Source: Bacillota bacterium (GTDB lineage Bacteria > Bacillota > Sulfobacillia > JAJZIM01). From it: a stretch of 64,000 nucleotides of DNA. Of this stretch, positions 53,622 to 61,709 are shown in pieces. The stretch spans positions 1 to 64,000 of the forward strand of contig JAJZIM010000010.1 in assembly GCA_021810565.1 (NCBI GenBank). Direction: 5' to 3'. Numbering within the stretch: the stretch's first letter is position 1; every line of letters starts with the position of its first letter. Under the pieces are notes generated by a model. The model saw nothing but the letters and a program-made list of their open reading frames with translations. It had not been told where the DNA came from and did no database searches. The position numbers and the translations under genes are program-made.

Positions 53622-54868
53622 CCGACAAGCTGGTGGCCGCCCTGGAGGCCGGAACGGCCCCCTGGCAACGGCCTTGGGACCCCGGCATGAGCTTGCCCCA
53701 CAACCCGACTACCGGCAAGGCATACCGCGGGGCGAACGTCCTGGCGCTGCAGATGCAGGCCATGGCCTCCGGCTACACCGATCCCAGGTGGTGCACCTAC
53801 CGCCAGGCGCAGGAGCGCGGGTGGCAGGTGCGCAAAGGCGAGCACGGTAGCGTGGTAACTTACTGGAAGCGCACCGAAGAGGTTGTCCAGAAGGACCCCG
53901 ACACCGGCGAGGAGCGCAAAACGGAGGTGGCCGTGGAGAAGCCCCACCCGTTCAGTGCGGTGGTCTTCAACGGCAGCCAGATCGACGGTATCCCCGCCCT
54001 GGAGCCCCGCCAGAGTGCCTGGGCGCCCGCCCTGCGGGCGGAGTCTATTCTTGCCGCCAGCGGTGCCCGGATCGTCCACGGCGGGGCGCGTGCCTGCTAC
54101 GTGCCGTCCAGCGACACGATCCACCTGCCGCCGCGGGACACCTTCCACACCGCCGCAGGCTACTACGACACCGCGCTCCACGAGCTTACCCACTGGACGG
54201 GGCATGAAAGCCGGTTAAACCGACTGGACGGTGCCGCCTTCGGTACTCCGTCGTATGCCCGAGAGGAACTGCGGGCAGAGATCGGCTCCATGTTCCTGTC
54301 GGCGGAAACCGGCATAGCGCACGACACAAGCCAGCATGCCGCCTACGTGGGCGAGTGGATCAAGGTCCTGCGTCAGGACAAGCACGAGATCTTCCGCGCC
54401 GCCGGTGACGCCAACCGTGCCGCCGACTACCTCCTGGCCAAGGAGCAGGAACAGGAGCGCCAGGAGCCCGCCAGGGCCGCGGACAGCGCCGAAGCCCTGC
54501 TGGCCCAGGCGGCGCAGCAATTCCGTGCGGAGGGCCATGCCGCCGGGGAGGCACTGGCGGCGGAGGCGGCAGCCGCAGAGGCGGACGCCGCCTACCGCTC
54601 CCTGGTGCTGTCCTACCAGTCGGGCGTGGACCTGCCCACGGCAGCCGTGGAGGTGGCCCATGCCCGCCACCTGGACGGCGGCACGGCGGCGCACATGGCC
54701 TGCCTGGTGTACTTCCACCTGGAGCGCCAGGGCGCGCCCCAGGTGTCCCCCGACGCCTGGGAGGCCGCCCAGGCCCAGGCGGCGGATCAGGACCGGGAAC
54801 TTTTCGAGGTGGACCCGGCGGACTTCGGCCTGGCGGGGCTGGGCCGTGACGCGGACATGGACCGCTGA
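53591..54868 (+). CDS. ArdC-like antirestriction protein
   Basis: 425 residues; GGAGGAGG before ATG. The N-terminal ssDNA-binding domain (ELTDKLVAALEAGTAPWQRP, GKAYRGANVL, W-TYRQAQERGWQVRKGEHG) is followed by a zincin-type metalloprotease domain with HELTHW (His 197, Glu 198, His 201) and a later EELRAEIGSMFL. A helical Ala/Glu-rich C-terminal extension of about 150 residues ends in DADMDR. From the literature as I recall it, IncW ArdC protects incoming ssDNA from restriction and can be carried into the recipient. Confidence 0.9.
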   Translation: MPGRDYRQELTDKLVAALEAGTAPWQRPWDPGMSLPHNPTTGKAYRGANVLALQMQAMASGYTDPRWCTYRQAQERGWQVRKGEHGSVVTYWKRTEEVVQKDPDTGEERKTEVAVEKPHPFSAVVFNGSQIDGIPALEPRQSAWAPALRAESILAASGARIVHGGARACYVPSSDTIHLPPRDTFHTAAGYYDTALHELTHWTGHESRLNRLDGAAFGTPSYAREELRAEIGSMFLSAETGIAHDTSQHAAYVGEWIKVLRQDKHEIFRAAGDANRAADYLLAKEQEQERQEPARAADSAEALLAQAAQQFRAEGHAAGEALAAEAAAAEADAAYRSLVLSYQSGVDLPTAAVEVAHARHLDGGTAAHMACLVYFHLERQGAPQVSPDAWEAAQAQAADQDRELFEVDPADFGLAGLGRDADMDR

Positions 54869-54928
54869 GGAGGTGGTGCAGACAGTGCCTGTATTCTGCG
54901 GTTACTCACACAACAGGAGGTGAACAAC

Positions 54929-55168
54929 GTGGTGCCTTCTTTTCTGTCGAGCTTCCAAACCTTTCTTACAGACGCAGGCACTTGGATCATGGGGTTGGGC
55001 GCGGGCGGCGGCAGCCTCATGCTCGCTTACCATGCGCTCATGCGCAACTTCAACGAAGACCCGCAGATGGTCGCCCACCACACAGCCAGCATGAAGAAGG
55101 TGCTGATTGGTACGGCCATTGTCGCCGCTTCCGGTGCAATTGCCACATTCGCCGGAACGATCCTGTAG
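54929..55168 (+). CDS. Small two-helix membrane protein, VirB2/TrbC- or Maff2-like
   Basis: 79 residues; GTG at 54929 lies 8 nt after AGGAGG. Two hydrophobic helices (WIMGLGAGGGSLMLAYHALM and VLIGTAIVAASGAIATFAGTIL) flank a polar loop, the layout of pilin-like or Maff2-like proteins in Firmicute conjugation clusters. It is the first gene of the apparatus and is followed by a strong terminator, which would allow high expression of this subunit relative to later genes. Confidence 0.7.
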   Translation: MVPSFLSSFQTFLTDAGTWIMGLGAGGGSLMLAYHALMRNFNEDPQMVAHHTASMKKVLIGTAIVAASGAIATFAGTIL

Positions 55169-55178
55169 TTGGCGGAGG

Positions 55179-55212
55179 GGGGCTGCCCGCACGTGCGCAG
55201 CCCCTTCTTTTT
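55179..55212 (+). terminator. Strong terminator/attenuator after the pilin-like gene
   Basis: GGGGCTGC/GCAGCCCC stem and TTCTTTTT, 10 nt after the stop. Partial read-through would set the ratio of the pilin-like protein to the channel genes that follow. Confidence 0.75.
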
Positions 55213-55233
55213 GCAAAGGGGGGTAGCGGTCAA

Positions 55234-56130
55234 ATGGGGACGCTCATGATGGGCGTGATAGTGAGCCTGCTGCAGCAAGGCATCGTTGATCCCATTCTCA
55301 GCGTGCTGTCCTCCATTTTTGCCAACATAACGGCATGGACCACCCGGTTCTTGCAATTGGGTGTGGTCCAAAATGCGGAGCTGGTAGCCGCGGGGGTGGC
55401 GGGTGCGCTGCTGACCGTATACATCGCGCGCACTGCCCTGGAGCGGTACATCCTTTGGAACGAGGGTACCGCCGACATGGACGGCAGCCAGCTGGGCAAG
55501 GGCATCCTGCGCGTGGCCCTTTACGGCGGCGCGGGTGTATGGCTTGTCGGCCATGTGTTCCAATTTGGCGCGTGGCTGGGGCTCAAACTCCTCATGGGCA
55601 ACGTGGCTCCTGCCGTGGTTTTGGTCGGTAAGTTGAACACCTCTCTGGCCACGGAAGTGGGCCTTGGTGCCGGAGCCATGTTGCTGGGCTTGGTCATGGT
55701 GGCGGCCCTGCTCGTGGTGCTCCTGGTCATCGGCTTCCAGATGGCCGTGCGGACGGCGGACCTGGTGTTCTACGCCGTTGGCGCCCCTTTCGCCGCACTT
55801 GGCCAGCTAAATCCTGACGGCGGCGTATGGAACAGCTGGTGGCGCGGCCTCGTGGTGCTGTCCCTGAGTCAGGCCGTCCAGATGCTGGGCCTGGCGCTGT
55901 TCGCCGGGGCGTATCACATCATGAACTACACGGACAACACCATTGGCGGTTTTGCGGCGACATGCTTCCTCATGATAGGCATCGCAATAACCACTATCCG
56001 CGGCCCTCACATGCTCCGCGAATGGGCCTACCACTCCGGCGTCGGCGGCATGGGGGGCATGGTGGTCATGGGCATGGGCCGCACCGTGGGAGCTGGCTTG
56101 GGTCGGGTCTTTGGCGGCGTCGGGATGTAG
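55234..56130 (+). CDS. VirB6/TrbL-like channel membrane protein
   Basis: 298 residues with about six hydrophobic segments (for example VAAGVAGALLTVYIA, MLLGLVMVAALLVVLLVIGFQ, FAATCFLMIGIAITTI) and a Gly/Met-rich end. Length and topology match VirB6/TrbL/PrgH-like inner-membrane channel components. AAAGGGGGG lies 11 nt before the ATG, slightly far. Confidence 0.75.
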   Translation: MGTLMMGVIVSLLQQGIVDPILSVLSSIFANITAWTTRFLQLGVVQNAELVAAGVAGALLTVYIARTALERYILWNEGTADMDGSQLGKGILRVALYGGAGVWLVGHVFQFGAWLGLKLLMGNVAPAVVLVGKLNTSLATEVGLGAGAMLLGLVMVAALLVVLLVIGFQMAVRTADLVFYAVGAPFAALGQLNPDGGVWNSWWRGLVVLSLSQAVQMLGLALFAGAYHIMNYTDNTIGGFAATCFLMIGIAITTIRGPHMLREWAYHSGVGGMGGMVVMGMGRTVGAGLGRVFGGVGM

Positions 56131-56146
56131 CGGGGGAGGAAGCGCA

Positions 56147-56338
56147 ATGGACTGGTGGGATGAACTGATATCCCCGGAGCAGGACCTGTTGGAGGAGGAG
56201 GCATTCCTGCGGCGCATGGAACGGGAGGAGGAGTCCGATCCCTCCACGTCGGCACAGGCGGCGCGGGACCTGGTGCGTCGGCTCGGCATATGGCCGCCCC
56301 GACGTTCGGGAAGGGGGCGCAGCGGCGATGAACGCTGA
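56147..56338 (+). CDS. Small charged protein in the transfer cluster
   Basis: 63 residues; GGGGGAGG lies upstream of the ATG. Acidic helix (SPEQDLLEEEAFLRRMEREE) and a basic C terminus. Unknown; overlaps the VirB3-like gene by 11 nt. Confidence 0.5.
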   Translation: MDWWDELISPEQDLLEEEAFLRRMEREEESDPSTSAQAARDLVRRLGIWPPRRSGRGRSGDER

Positions 56339-56687
56339 GGAGCGCGCCCTGAGTTACCTGGTGCCCCGTAGGATCAGTCAGGGCTTCGAGTTTGCGCCCG
56401 GGTGGGGCGTACGCCAAGTGAAGGTGCTCGTGGCCTTCGTGGCCGTGGGCTTGGTGCTGGCCCTGCTGGTCTACCTGGCCACCCGGAGCATGGCCGCGGT
56501 GCTGCCCCTGGCCCTGGCGGGCGGCGCCGGCTACGCCGTGGGCAAACCGATGCCCGACGGCAGCACCATGCTGGACTGGCTTGCCGCCGCCCGCACATGG
56601 GCGGGCGGTTGGCGCGGCATGGCTGCCGGTGCCGGACGGCGGCGAAACCTGTGGCTATACGACTGGAGCCGTCAGGATATAGCGTGA
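56328..56687 (+). CDS. VirB3/PrgI-like membrane protein
   Basis: 119 residues. The arrangement of a polar N terminus with IP-like VPRRISQGFEF, two adjacent hydrophobic helices (VLVAFVAVGLVLALLVYLA, AAVLPLALAGGAGYAVG) and a basic tail is typical of VirB3/PrgI proteins, which precede VirB4 in the channel operon, as here. Confidence 0.7.
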   Translation: MNAEERALSYLVPRRISQGFEFAPGWGVRQVKVLVAFVAVGLVLALLVYLATRSMAAVLPLALAGGAGYAVGKPMPDGSTMLDWLAAARTWAGGWRGMAAGAGRRRNLWLYDWSRQDIA

Positions 56688-56706
56688 GGAGCAGGGGGGC
56701 TGAAGG

Positions 56707-57012
56707 ATGGACATCCGGGCACGGGAATTGGCCGACAATGCGCAATGGGCCGTGGTGGAGCGGCTGCGGGCCATCGGCGTCGAGCCGACGGTGTTCCGCA
56801 TAATGGCAGACGACCCCTTCTACGGCGGGCGGGTGGATTGGGAGGCCACGGCGGCGCTGGTGCGGGCCAGCCGCCACGCCGACGCCGCAAAGCTGGCGGA
56901 TGCCTGCATGACCCTGGCCACCCACCCCGACGTCTTTCCGGTACAGACGCGCCCGCCGGCGCAACCCGCAGCCGATCTTTCCACCATTTTGGACGATCTT
57001 GTTCGGAGGTGA
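56707..57012 (+). CDS. VDWEAT-family element protein, copy 2
   Basis: 101 residues, paralogue of the 40254-40592 protein (shared VFRI, GGRVDWEATA and LATHPDV blocks). Unknown function; its position between VirB3- and VirB4-like genes suggests a link with the transfer machinery or a regulatory copy. It ends 4 nt before the next start, which uses a GGAGGTG overlapping this gene's 3' end. Confidence 0.6.
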   Translation: MDIRARELADNAQWAVVERLRAIGVEPTVFRIMADDPFYGGRVDWEATAALVRASRHADAAKLADACMTLATHPDVFPVQTRPPAQPAADLSTILDDLVRR

Positions 57013-57016
57013 CAAC

Positions 57017-57649
57017 ATGCTGACCAGCCGACACAGGCAGCCGCTGGCTAGGACCACAGGCAAAGCGGCGCAGGACTGGCTGCCCCTCAGGGACCTGCAC
57101 GACGGGCTACTGTACCGTCCCGACGGCGCCGTCGTGGGCGGCGTGGCAGTGGCGCCGTTCAACCTGAGCCTAAAGAGCGCCACAGAACAGCAGGCCGTCA
57201 TAGCGGCCGTCCATGCGGCCTTGAACGCCCTGGACAAGCCATGGCAAATCGTGTCGGCCTACCGCCCCGTGGACCTGGACGCCTACCTGTCGCAGCTTGA
57301 CACCATGCTCCAGACCGCTGACCAGCGCCGTAAGCCCGTCCTGCGGGACTACCTGCAATGGGTGCATGCCCTGGTGAGGTCGGGGGAGCATTCGGAGCGG
57401 CGCTACTACGTCCTGGTGGTGCGTCAGGGCGCGGATGCCCCGGCGGAGCACCGCCAGCACCTGCCACAACTGGCCGGCGACATCGTGCGCGCCCGCGGCA
57501 TGCAGGTGCGCGTCATGTCCGACGCGGACTGGCGGGAGCTGCTGTTCCTCGCCTTCCACGGCCAGCAGGCGGCCGTGGAGCAGGTGCCTGACGGGCTGCC
57601 ACGATTGGCGCCCGTTTATCAACGGGCGGACAAGGAGGGATCAGCGTGA
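57017..57649 (+). CDS. N-terminal half of a split VirB4-like protein
   Basis: 210 residues; GGAGGTG before ATG at 57017. Segments WLPLRDLHDGLLYRPDGAVV, LKSATEQQAVIAAVHAALNA and LDKPWQIVSAYRPVDLDAYL correspond to the N-terminal domain of Firmicute VirB4/TrsE proteins, without Walker motifs. The ATPase half follows after two small genes. Overlaps the next gene by 4 nt (GTGA). Confidence 0.65.
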   Translation: MLTSRHRQPLARTTGKAAQDWLPLRDLHDGLLYRPDGAVVGGVAVAPFNLSLKSATEQQAVIAAVHAALNALDKPWQIVSAYRPVDLDAYLSQLDTMLQTADQRRKPVLRDYLQWVHALVRSGEHSERRYYVLVVRQGADAPAEHRQHLPQLAGDIVRARGMQVRVMSDADWRELLFLAFHGQQAAVEQVPDGLPRLAPVYQRADKEGSA

Positions 57650-57897
57650 CCACCAAAGACCTTCGGACCCTGGCCGAGGCCGCCCGCCGCTGCGGCGGCG
57701 AATTTGCCCTTGTCATACTGGGTGTCCATGGACTGCGCGGTCGGGTGCCCCTGCCCGTGTCGCCTGAGCGTACCGCCGGCAGCCTGGCCGTGTGGGCCAG
57801 GGTGATCGGAGATACGCCCCGGGGCACCGCCGTGGTGGTGCGGTCGGCGGACGTCCTGCGCGCCCTGGCGGGCGCCACCCGGGGGGCGGCATCATGA
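57646..57897 (+). CDS. Small paralogous protein a, between VirB4 halves
   Basis: 83 residues from GTG 57646. Contains a VPLPV---P-GTAVVVRSADVLRALAG end that matches the next protein (VPMVV---PRGVVVLVKATDILDWI). The two are tandem paralogues of unknown function. Overlaps the next gene by 4 nt (ATGA). Confidence 0.55.
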   Translation: MTTKDLRTLAEAARRCGGEFALVILGVHGLRGRVPLPVSPERTAGSLAVWARVIGDTPRGTAVVVRSADVLRALAGATRGAAS

Positions 57898-58160
57898 TCG
57901 TCCTCTCCGCCGAGGTGGCGGCCCGGCTCGCCGCCGCGGCCAGGCGGGCCATCGCCGTGGAGGGCGAGGATTACGCGGCGGTGCCCATGGTGGTGCCCCG
58001 CCGATGGACCAACCAGCGGCGCATGCAGGTGTGGCCTGGCCTGTGGGGCGAGCCGGTGCAGGAGGTGCCGCGCGGCGTGGTGGTGCTGGTGAAGGCAACC
58101 GACATCCTCGACTGGATCAGGAGGCGAGCCCATGCGCAAACACCCGCAGACCACGCCTAG
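57894..58160 (+). CDS. Small paralogous protein b, between VirB4 halves
   Basis: 88 residues, ATG in the previous stop. Same C-terminal pattern as the protein before it, with a more basic middle (VPRRWTNQRRMQVWPGL). Overlaps the VirB4 ATPase gene by 29 nt. Presumably an accessory of the VirB4 complex. Confidence 0.55.
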   Translation: MIVLSAEVAARLAAAARRAIAVEGEDYAAVPMVVPRRWTNQRRMQVWPGLWGEPVQEVPRGVVVLVKATDILDWIRRRAHAQTPADHA

Positions 58161-59940
58161 CGGCGCACCGGCCCTGGCAAACGTCTTCGCGCCCCAGGCT
58201 TTGCGCTTCTCCCAGCGCTCCGTGGACATCGGCGACCAATGGGGCAGGGTGTACGCCGTGGTCAACTACCCGCCGAAGGTGGGCGTGGCCTGGCTTGCCC
58301 GTCCGGCGAACCTGCCGGGTGTGACCCTGGCCCTGCACGGCCTGCCGACCGACCCGACCGCCCTGACCCTGGCGCTGAACCGCAGCATAAGCCTGACGGC
58401 GGGCAACCTTCAGGCCGGCGGCAACGCGCTGCTGGTGCAGCGCCTGGAGGCCCAGCTCCGAGACGCGCAGGAGCTTATGCGCAAGATCGACCAGGAGCAG
58501 CAGAGCATCTTCACCGTGGGGCTGTTCCTCCTGGTGACGGCGCCCGACGAAACTGAGGGACTGCGCCGGGCGAAGCGGTTGGAAGGGCTCATGGCCGCGG
58601 CGGGAATGCGTGCCCGGTGCCTGCCCTTCCGCCAAGAGGAGGGTCTGCGGGCGGTAGGCCCCTGGGGGATCTTTCCGAAAGAGCTTCGGGGCGGCTCCCC
58701 CTACCAGATGCCGTCCGAGACCCTGGCGGCGGCGTTTCCGTTCAGCAGCGGCGGGATCACCCACGGCAAGGGCATAGTCCTTGGCCACGACGACAGCGGC
58801 GGCCTGGCGCTGGTGGACAGGTGGGATTTGTCCAGCGACAGCCCCACCGTCATAGCCGGTGTCACCAATCGCAACTGGACCATCCTGGCCGGAAGCGGCG
58901 CCGGCAAAAGTCACACGACGAAGCTCATGTCCCTGCGCGAGTGGTGCCAGGGGGCCAAGATCATCCTCATAGACCCGGAGCGGGAATACCGCACCCTGTG
59001 CGCCAACGTCGGCGGGACATGGGTCAACGCCGTGGGTGGTGACGTGACGATCAACCCCTTCCAGGCCGCGCCGCTGCCCGTGGACGACGCGGCGGATGAG
59101 GGCGCCACGGCAGTGGCCGGCCAGGTGCAGCGCGTGAGAGCCTTCCTCGACTTGTATCTGCCCCAGCTCACCGACATCCAGCGGGCGCTGCTCCGACGGG
59201 CCATCATGCAGGTTTACCAGGCACGGGGCATCGGCGTGGACACCGATCCGGCCGCCGTGAATCCGGGTGCCTGGCCTACCCTGCGGGATCTTTACGACTA
59301 CTGCAAGGCGGCCGCCGCCCAGGGGGGCTCCGACGCAGACACCTGGTCCACCCTGGCGGCGCTCCTGGAGGACGCGGCCACCGGGATAGACGCGCACATC
59401 TGGAACGGCGCCAGCACTCCCGCCAAGGACACCGACTTCCTGGTGATCGACATACACGACCTGCAGTCCGCCGAGAAGAGCGTCCAGAGGGCGCAGTACC
59501 TCAACGTGTTGGGCTATGCATGGGACATCATCCGGCGCGACCGGGAGGAACGGGTGGTCCTGGTGGTCGATGAAGCCTGGATGATGATCGACCCCCAGAC
59601 GCCCCAGGCGTTGAGCTTCCTAAAGGAAATGAGCAAGCGCATCCGCAAGTACGCCGGGGCGCTCACCGTGGTGAGCCAAAACGCCATCGACTTCCTGGAC
59701 CCGTCCGTGGCCCGGGAGGGCGAACCCGTGCTGGCCAACTCCAGCACCAAGTTCCTCATGCGCCAGGACGCAAAGGATCTGCCTGCGGTGACGCAACTGT
59801 TCTCCCTGTCCCAGGCGGAGCAGGACAAGCTGGCTTCCGCCCGCCAGGGCGAGGGGCTGCTCATCTGCGGCAACACCCGCGCCTGGGTCGTGGTGGACAC
59901 CGCGCCCCACGAGACCTCCCTCATGTACGGGGGGTGGTAG
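58132..59940 (+). CDS. VirB4-like conjugation ATPase, C-terminal half
   Basis: 602 residues; CAGGAGG before ATG. Walker A GSGAGKS (254-260), Walker B ERVVLVVDEAWMM (Asp about 480), IDPEREYR, and the late ALTVVSQNAIDFL are all intact. The first 200 residues (FSQRSVDIGDQWGRVYAVVN, FTVGLFLLVTAPDE) form the middle VirB4 domain, and with the 57017 protein the two make a full VirB4. Energises pilus/channel assembly and transfer. Confidence 0.9.
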   Translation: MRKHPQTTPSGAPALANVFAPQALRFSQRSVDIGDQWGRVYAVVNYPPKVGVAWLARPANLPGVTLALHGLPTDPTALTLALNRSISLTAGNLQAGGNALLVQRLEAQLRDAQELMRKIDQEQQSIFTVGLFLLVTAPDETEGLRRAKRLEGLMAAAGMRARCLPFRQEEGLRAVGPWGIFPKELRGGSPYQMPSETLAAAFPFSSGGITHGKGIVLGHDDSGGLALVDRWDLSSDSPTVIAGVTNRNWTILAGSGAGKSHTTKLMSLREWCQGAKIILIDPEREYRTLCANVGGTWVNAVGGDVTINPFQAAPLPVDDAADEGATAVAGQVQRVRAFLDLYLPQLTDIQRALLRRAIMQVYQARGIGVDTDPAAVNPGAWPTLRDLYDYCKAAAAQGGSDADTWSTLAALLEDAATGIDAHIWNGASTPAKDTDFLVIDIHDLQSAEKSVQRAQYLNVLGYAWDIIRRDREERVVLVVDEAWMMIDPQTPQALSFLKEMSKRIRKYAGALTVVSQNAIDFLDPSVAREGEPVLANSSTKFLMRQDAKDLPAVTQLFSLSQAEQDKLASARQGEGLLICGNTRAWVVVDTAPHETSLMYGGW

Positions 59941-59943
59941 GAC

Positions 59944-60099
59944 ATGGGACACCTGTACGTGCTCTATCGGTTGGGCTACCTGATATATGACCTGCTGAAC
60001 TTCGGGCGCCACCCCCTGGTGAGCGCCTTCTTCATCGGCATGGGCCTCCTGGCCCTGGTGATCTACTGGCGGCGCGGAAGGAGGTGGCGCAGGCGATGA
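59944..60099 (+). CDS. Small membrane protein (51 residues)
   Basis: GGGGGTGG lies upstream of ATG 59944. A polar amphipathic start (LYVLYRLGYLIYDLLNFG), one hydrophobic helix (LVSAFFIGMGLLALVIYW) and a very basic end (RRGRRWRRR) give a single-pass protein with cytoplasmic C terminus. ATGA overlap with the next gene. Unknown role in the channel. Confidence 0.6.
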   Translation: MGHLYVLYRLGYLIYDLLNFGRHPLVSAFFIGMGLLALVIYWRRGRRWRRR

Positions 60100-60293
60100 T
60101 ACCGTGCGAGCGGTACCGCCGGGTGCGGCGGCTGTACCTGGCCCTGTGCGTGCTGGTGGTTGCCGACGGCCTGGAGGTGGCCCTTACCCTGGCGGTGCCG
60201 GTCCTGTCGCGTTGGGCGCCCATCCAAGCGGCGTTGCTCTTCGTTGCCGCGGGTGCCCTGGTGTTTCTGCTGGCGGAGGTGACCCAACGATGA
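60096..60293 (+). CDS. Small two-helix membrane protein
   Basis: 65 residues; AGGAGGTGG lies upstream of ATG 60096. Two hydrophobic helices (LYLALCVLVVADGLEVALTL, AALLFVAAGALVFLLA) separated by a short polar turn. ATGA overlaps at both ends. Likely a minor channel component. Confidence 0.55.
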   Translation: MIPCERYRRVRRLYLALCVLVVADGLEVALTLAVPVLSRWAPIQAALLFVAAGALVFLLAEVTQR

Positions 60294-61417
60294 GCGAGCG
60301 GCGGGAGACCGGTGGCGGCGACGTCCTGAGCCAGGGCATGCGCCTGGCTTGGTGGATCGGCGGCGCCACCCTGGCGCTTATCGTCGGGGTGCTGCTGCTC
60401 CTGACGGCGGTGGTGATATTTCTAATGGGCGGCGTGGTCGGCCAGAACACCTACCTGGGGAACGCGGAGATCCGTCCCGCGACATGGCTTGGGCTAATCC
60501 AGGGCAGTGATTTCCCCAACACGGTCACGTTGGGCGACATGATCCAGGAAAGCGGCGGCAAGGCCACGGCGGCCAACTACAATTGCAGCAACCGTAAGGC
60601 GGCCAACCAGCCGTGCCAGCTGCAATTCTTCGGCCAGGGCGTGACCACGCTCAGCGTGGACGCCGGGCTGATGCAGATCAACAGCGGTACCCCCTACTCC
60701 GCCGCCCCCAAGTGGCACCGGGTCTTCGGCAGCCATTCGCCATACAACCCGAAGCTCAACGTGGCGGAAGGGATCAAGGAGCTGGACTACGACACCCAGG
60801 GTTGCGGCGGTTACCTCATGGAGGGCCTGGCCGCCTACAACGCCGGCGGCTGCCTGGCTCCCAAGGGCCTGGCCTACGCCGCCTCCGTGCTGCAGCACAT
60901 TCAGAGCTATCAGGGTCCGCCCCAGGCCAGCGCATGGGCCACGGGCAACTACGTGGGCGGCCAGCAACAGAGCTGCTGGGTCTTCTTCCACTGTGGTCCC
61001 ATGCAGCACTACTGGCGCCAGCCGTACCCCAACGCCCCGACGTGGATATTGGCCCAGGGCGCCTATGAGCTGCCCCCGCCGGCGGCATACCCGCAGCGGG
61101 TGCTGTGGGCGCCTCCTCCGCAGGGCTGCCAAAAGAACTGCCGCCCCGTGACCGAGCAGATCACCCCCGTAAGCAACCCGACCATGATATGGCTTGGCCC
61201 GCACCCCGGCTCCGGCGTGCCCATGCGGGAGAACCCGCCGGGCGCTCCACGCATGCCGGGCCAGACGGTTTGGGCCGTCAAGGTGACCAAGCCCGGAACC
61301 TACGAGATTACCGCCGAGTGGAAGTGGCAGACCTGCTCCGGCAACCCGCCGACGTGCGTTTGGCACCGGCGCTACGCCACGGCCAGCGTGACGATCCTCC
61401 CGGCGAAGACCGCATGA
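60290..61417 (+). CDS. Membrane-anchored lytic transglycosylase (VirB1-like)
   Basis: 375 residues: one N-terminal membrane helix (about 22-47), then an SLT/goose-lysozyme-type domain with the catalytic Glu 87 in MIQESGG, DAGLMQIN and GLAAYNAGG. The C-terminal 170 residues are Pro-rich with many Cys (CWVFFHCG, GCQKNCRP, CSGNPPTC), probably disulfide-bonded outside the membrane. It opens the peptidoglycan for the channel. The Cys-rich extension is unusual for this family. Confidence 0.82.
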   Translation: MSERRETGGGDVLSQGMRLAWWIGGATLALIVGVLLLLTAVVIFLMGGVVGQNTYLGNAEIRPATWLGLIQGSDFPNTVTLGDMIQESGGKATAANYNCSNRKAANQPCQLQFFGQGVTTLSVDAGLMQINSGTPYSAAPKWHRVFGSHSPYNPKLNVAEGIKELDYDTQGCGGYLMEGLAAYNAGGCLAPKGLAYAASVLQHIQSYQGPPQASAWATGNYVGGQQQSCWVFFHCGPMQHYWRQPYPNAPTWILAQGAYELPPPAAYPQRVLWAPPPQGCQKNCRPVTEQITPVSNPTMIWLGPHPGSGVPMRENPPGAPRMPGQTVWAVKVTKPGTYEITAEWKWQTCSGNPPTCVWHRRYATASVTILPAKTA

Positions 61418-61434
61418 CGAGGAGGCGCACCAGC

Positions 61435-61695
61435 ATGGCACCGAATTTTCCCGACGATCCCAAGATCCCCGAGGAGCTTAACAGAATGCACCCTGCTGTC
61501 CGCAACGATGTGGAGCGTTGTCTCATGGCCATCCAGGGGAACCTGCGCTATGCGATCCAGGTGTGCAGGCCCAACGCCCCCTCATTGGCGGCTGTCCTGG
61601 ACGCTCTCGATGAGCACGTGGACGCCCTGTACCTTGCGGTGGACCAGGTGTGGACCATGGGGCCGCCGGAACCTGCCCCGGACAATGACCGCTAG
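61435..61695 (+). CDS. Small helical protein with DR tail
   Basis: 86 residues; GAGGAGG lies 9 nt before ATG 61435; an upstream ATG (61414) overlaps the previous stop. Helical (MHPAVRNDVERCLMAIQGNL, AVLDALDEHVDALYLAVDQV), no known domain, ends APDNDR. The stop forms part of the ribosome site of the next gene (CTAGGAGGTG). Confidence 0.5.
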   Translation: MAPNFPDDPKIPEELNRMHPAVRNDVERCLMAIQGNLRYAIQVCRPNAPSLAAVLDALDEHVDALYLAVDQVWTMGPPEPAPDNDR

Positions 61696-61709
61696 GAGGT
61701 GATCCGCAG

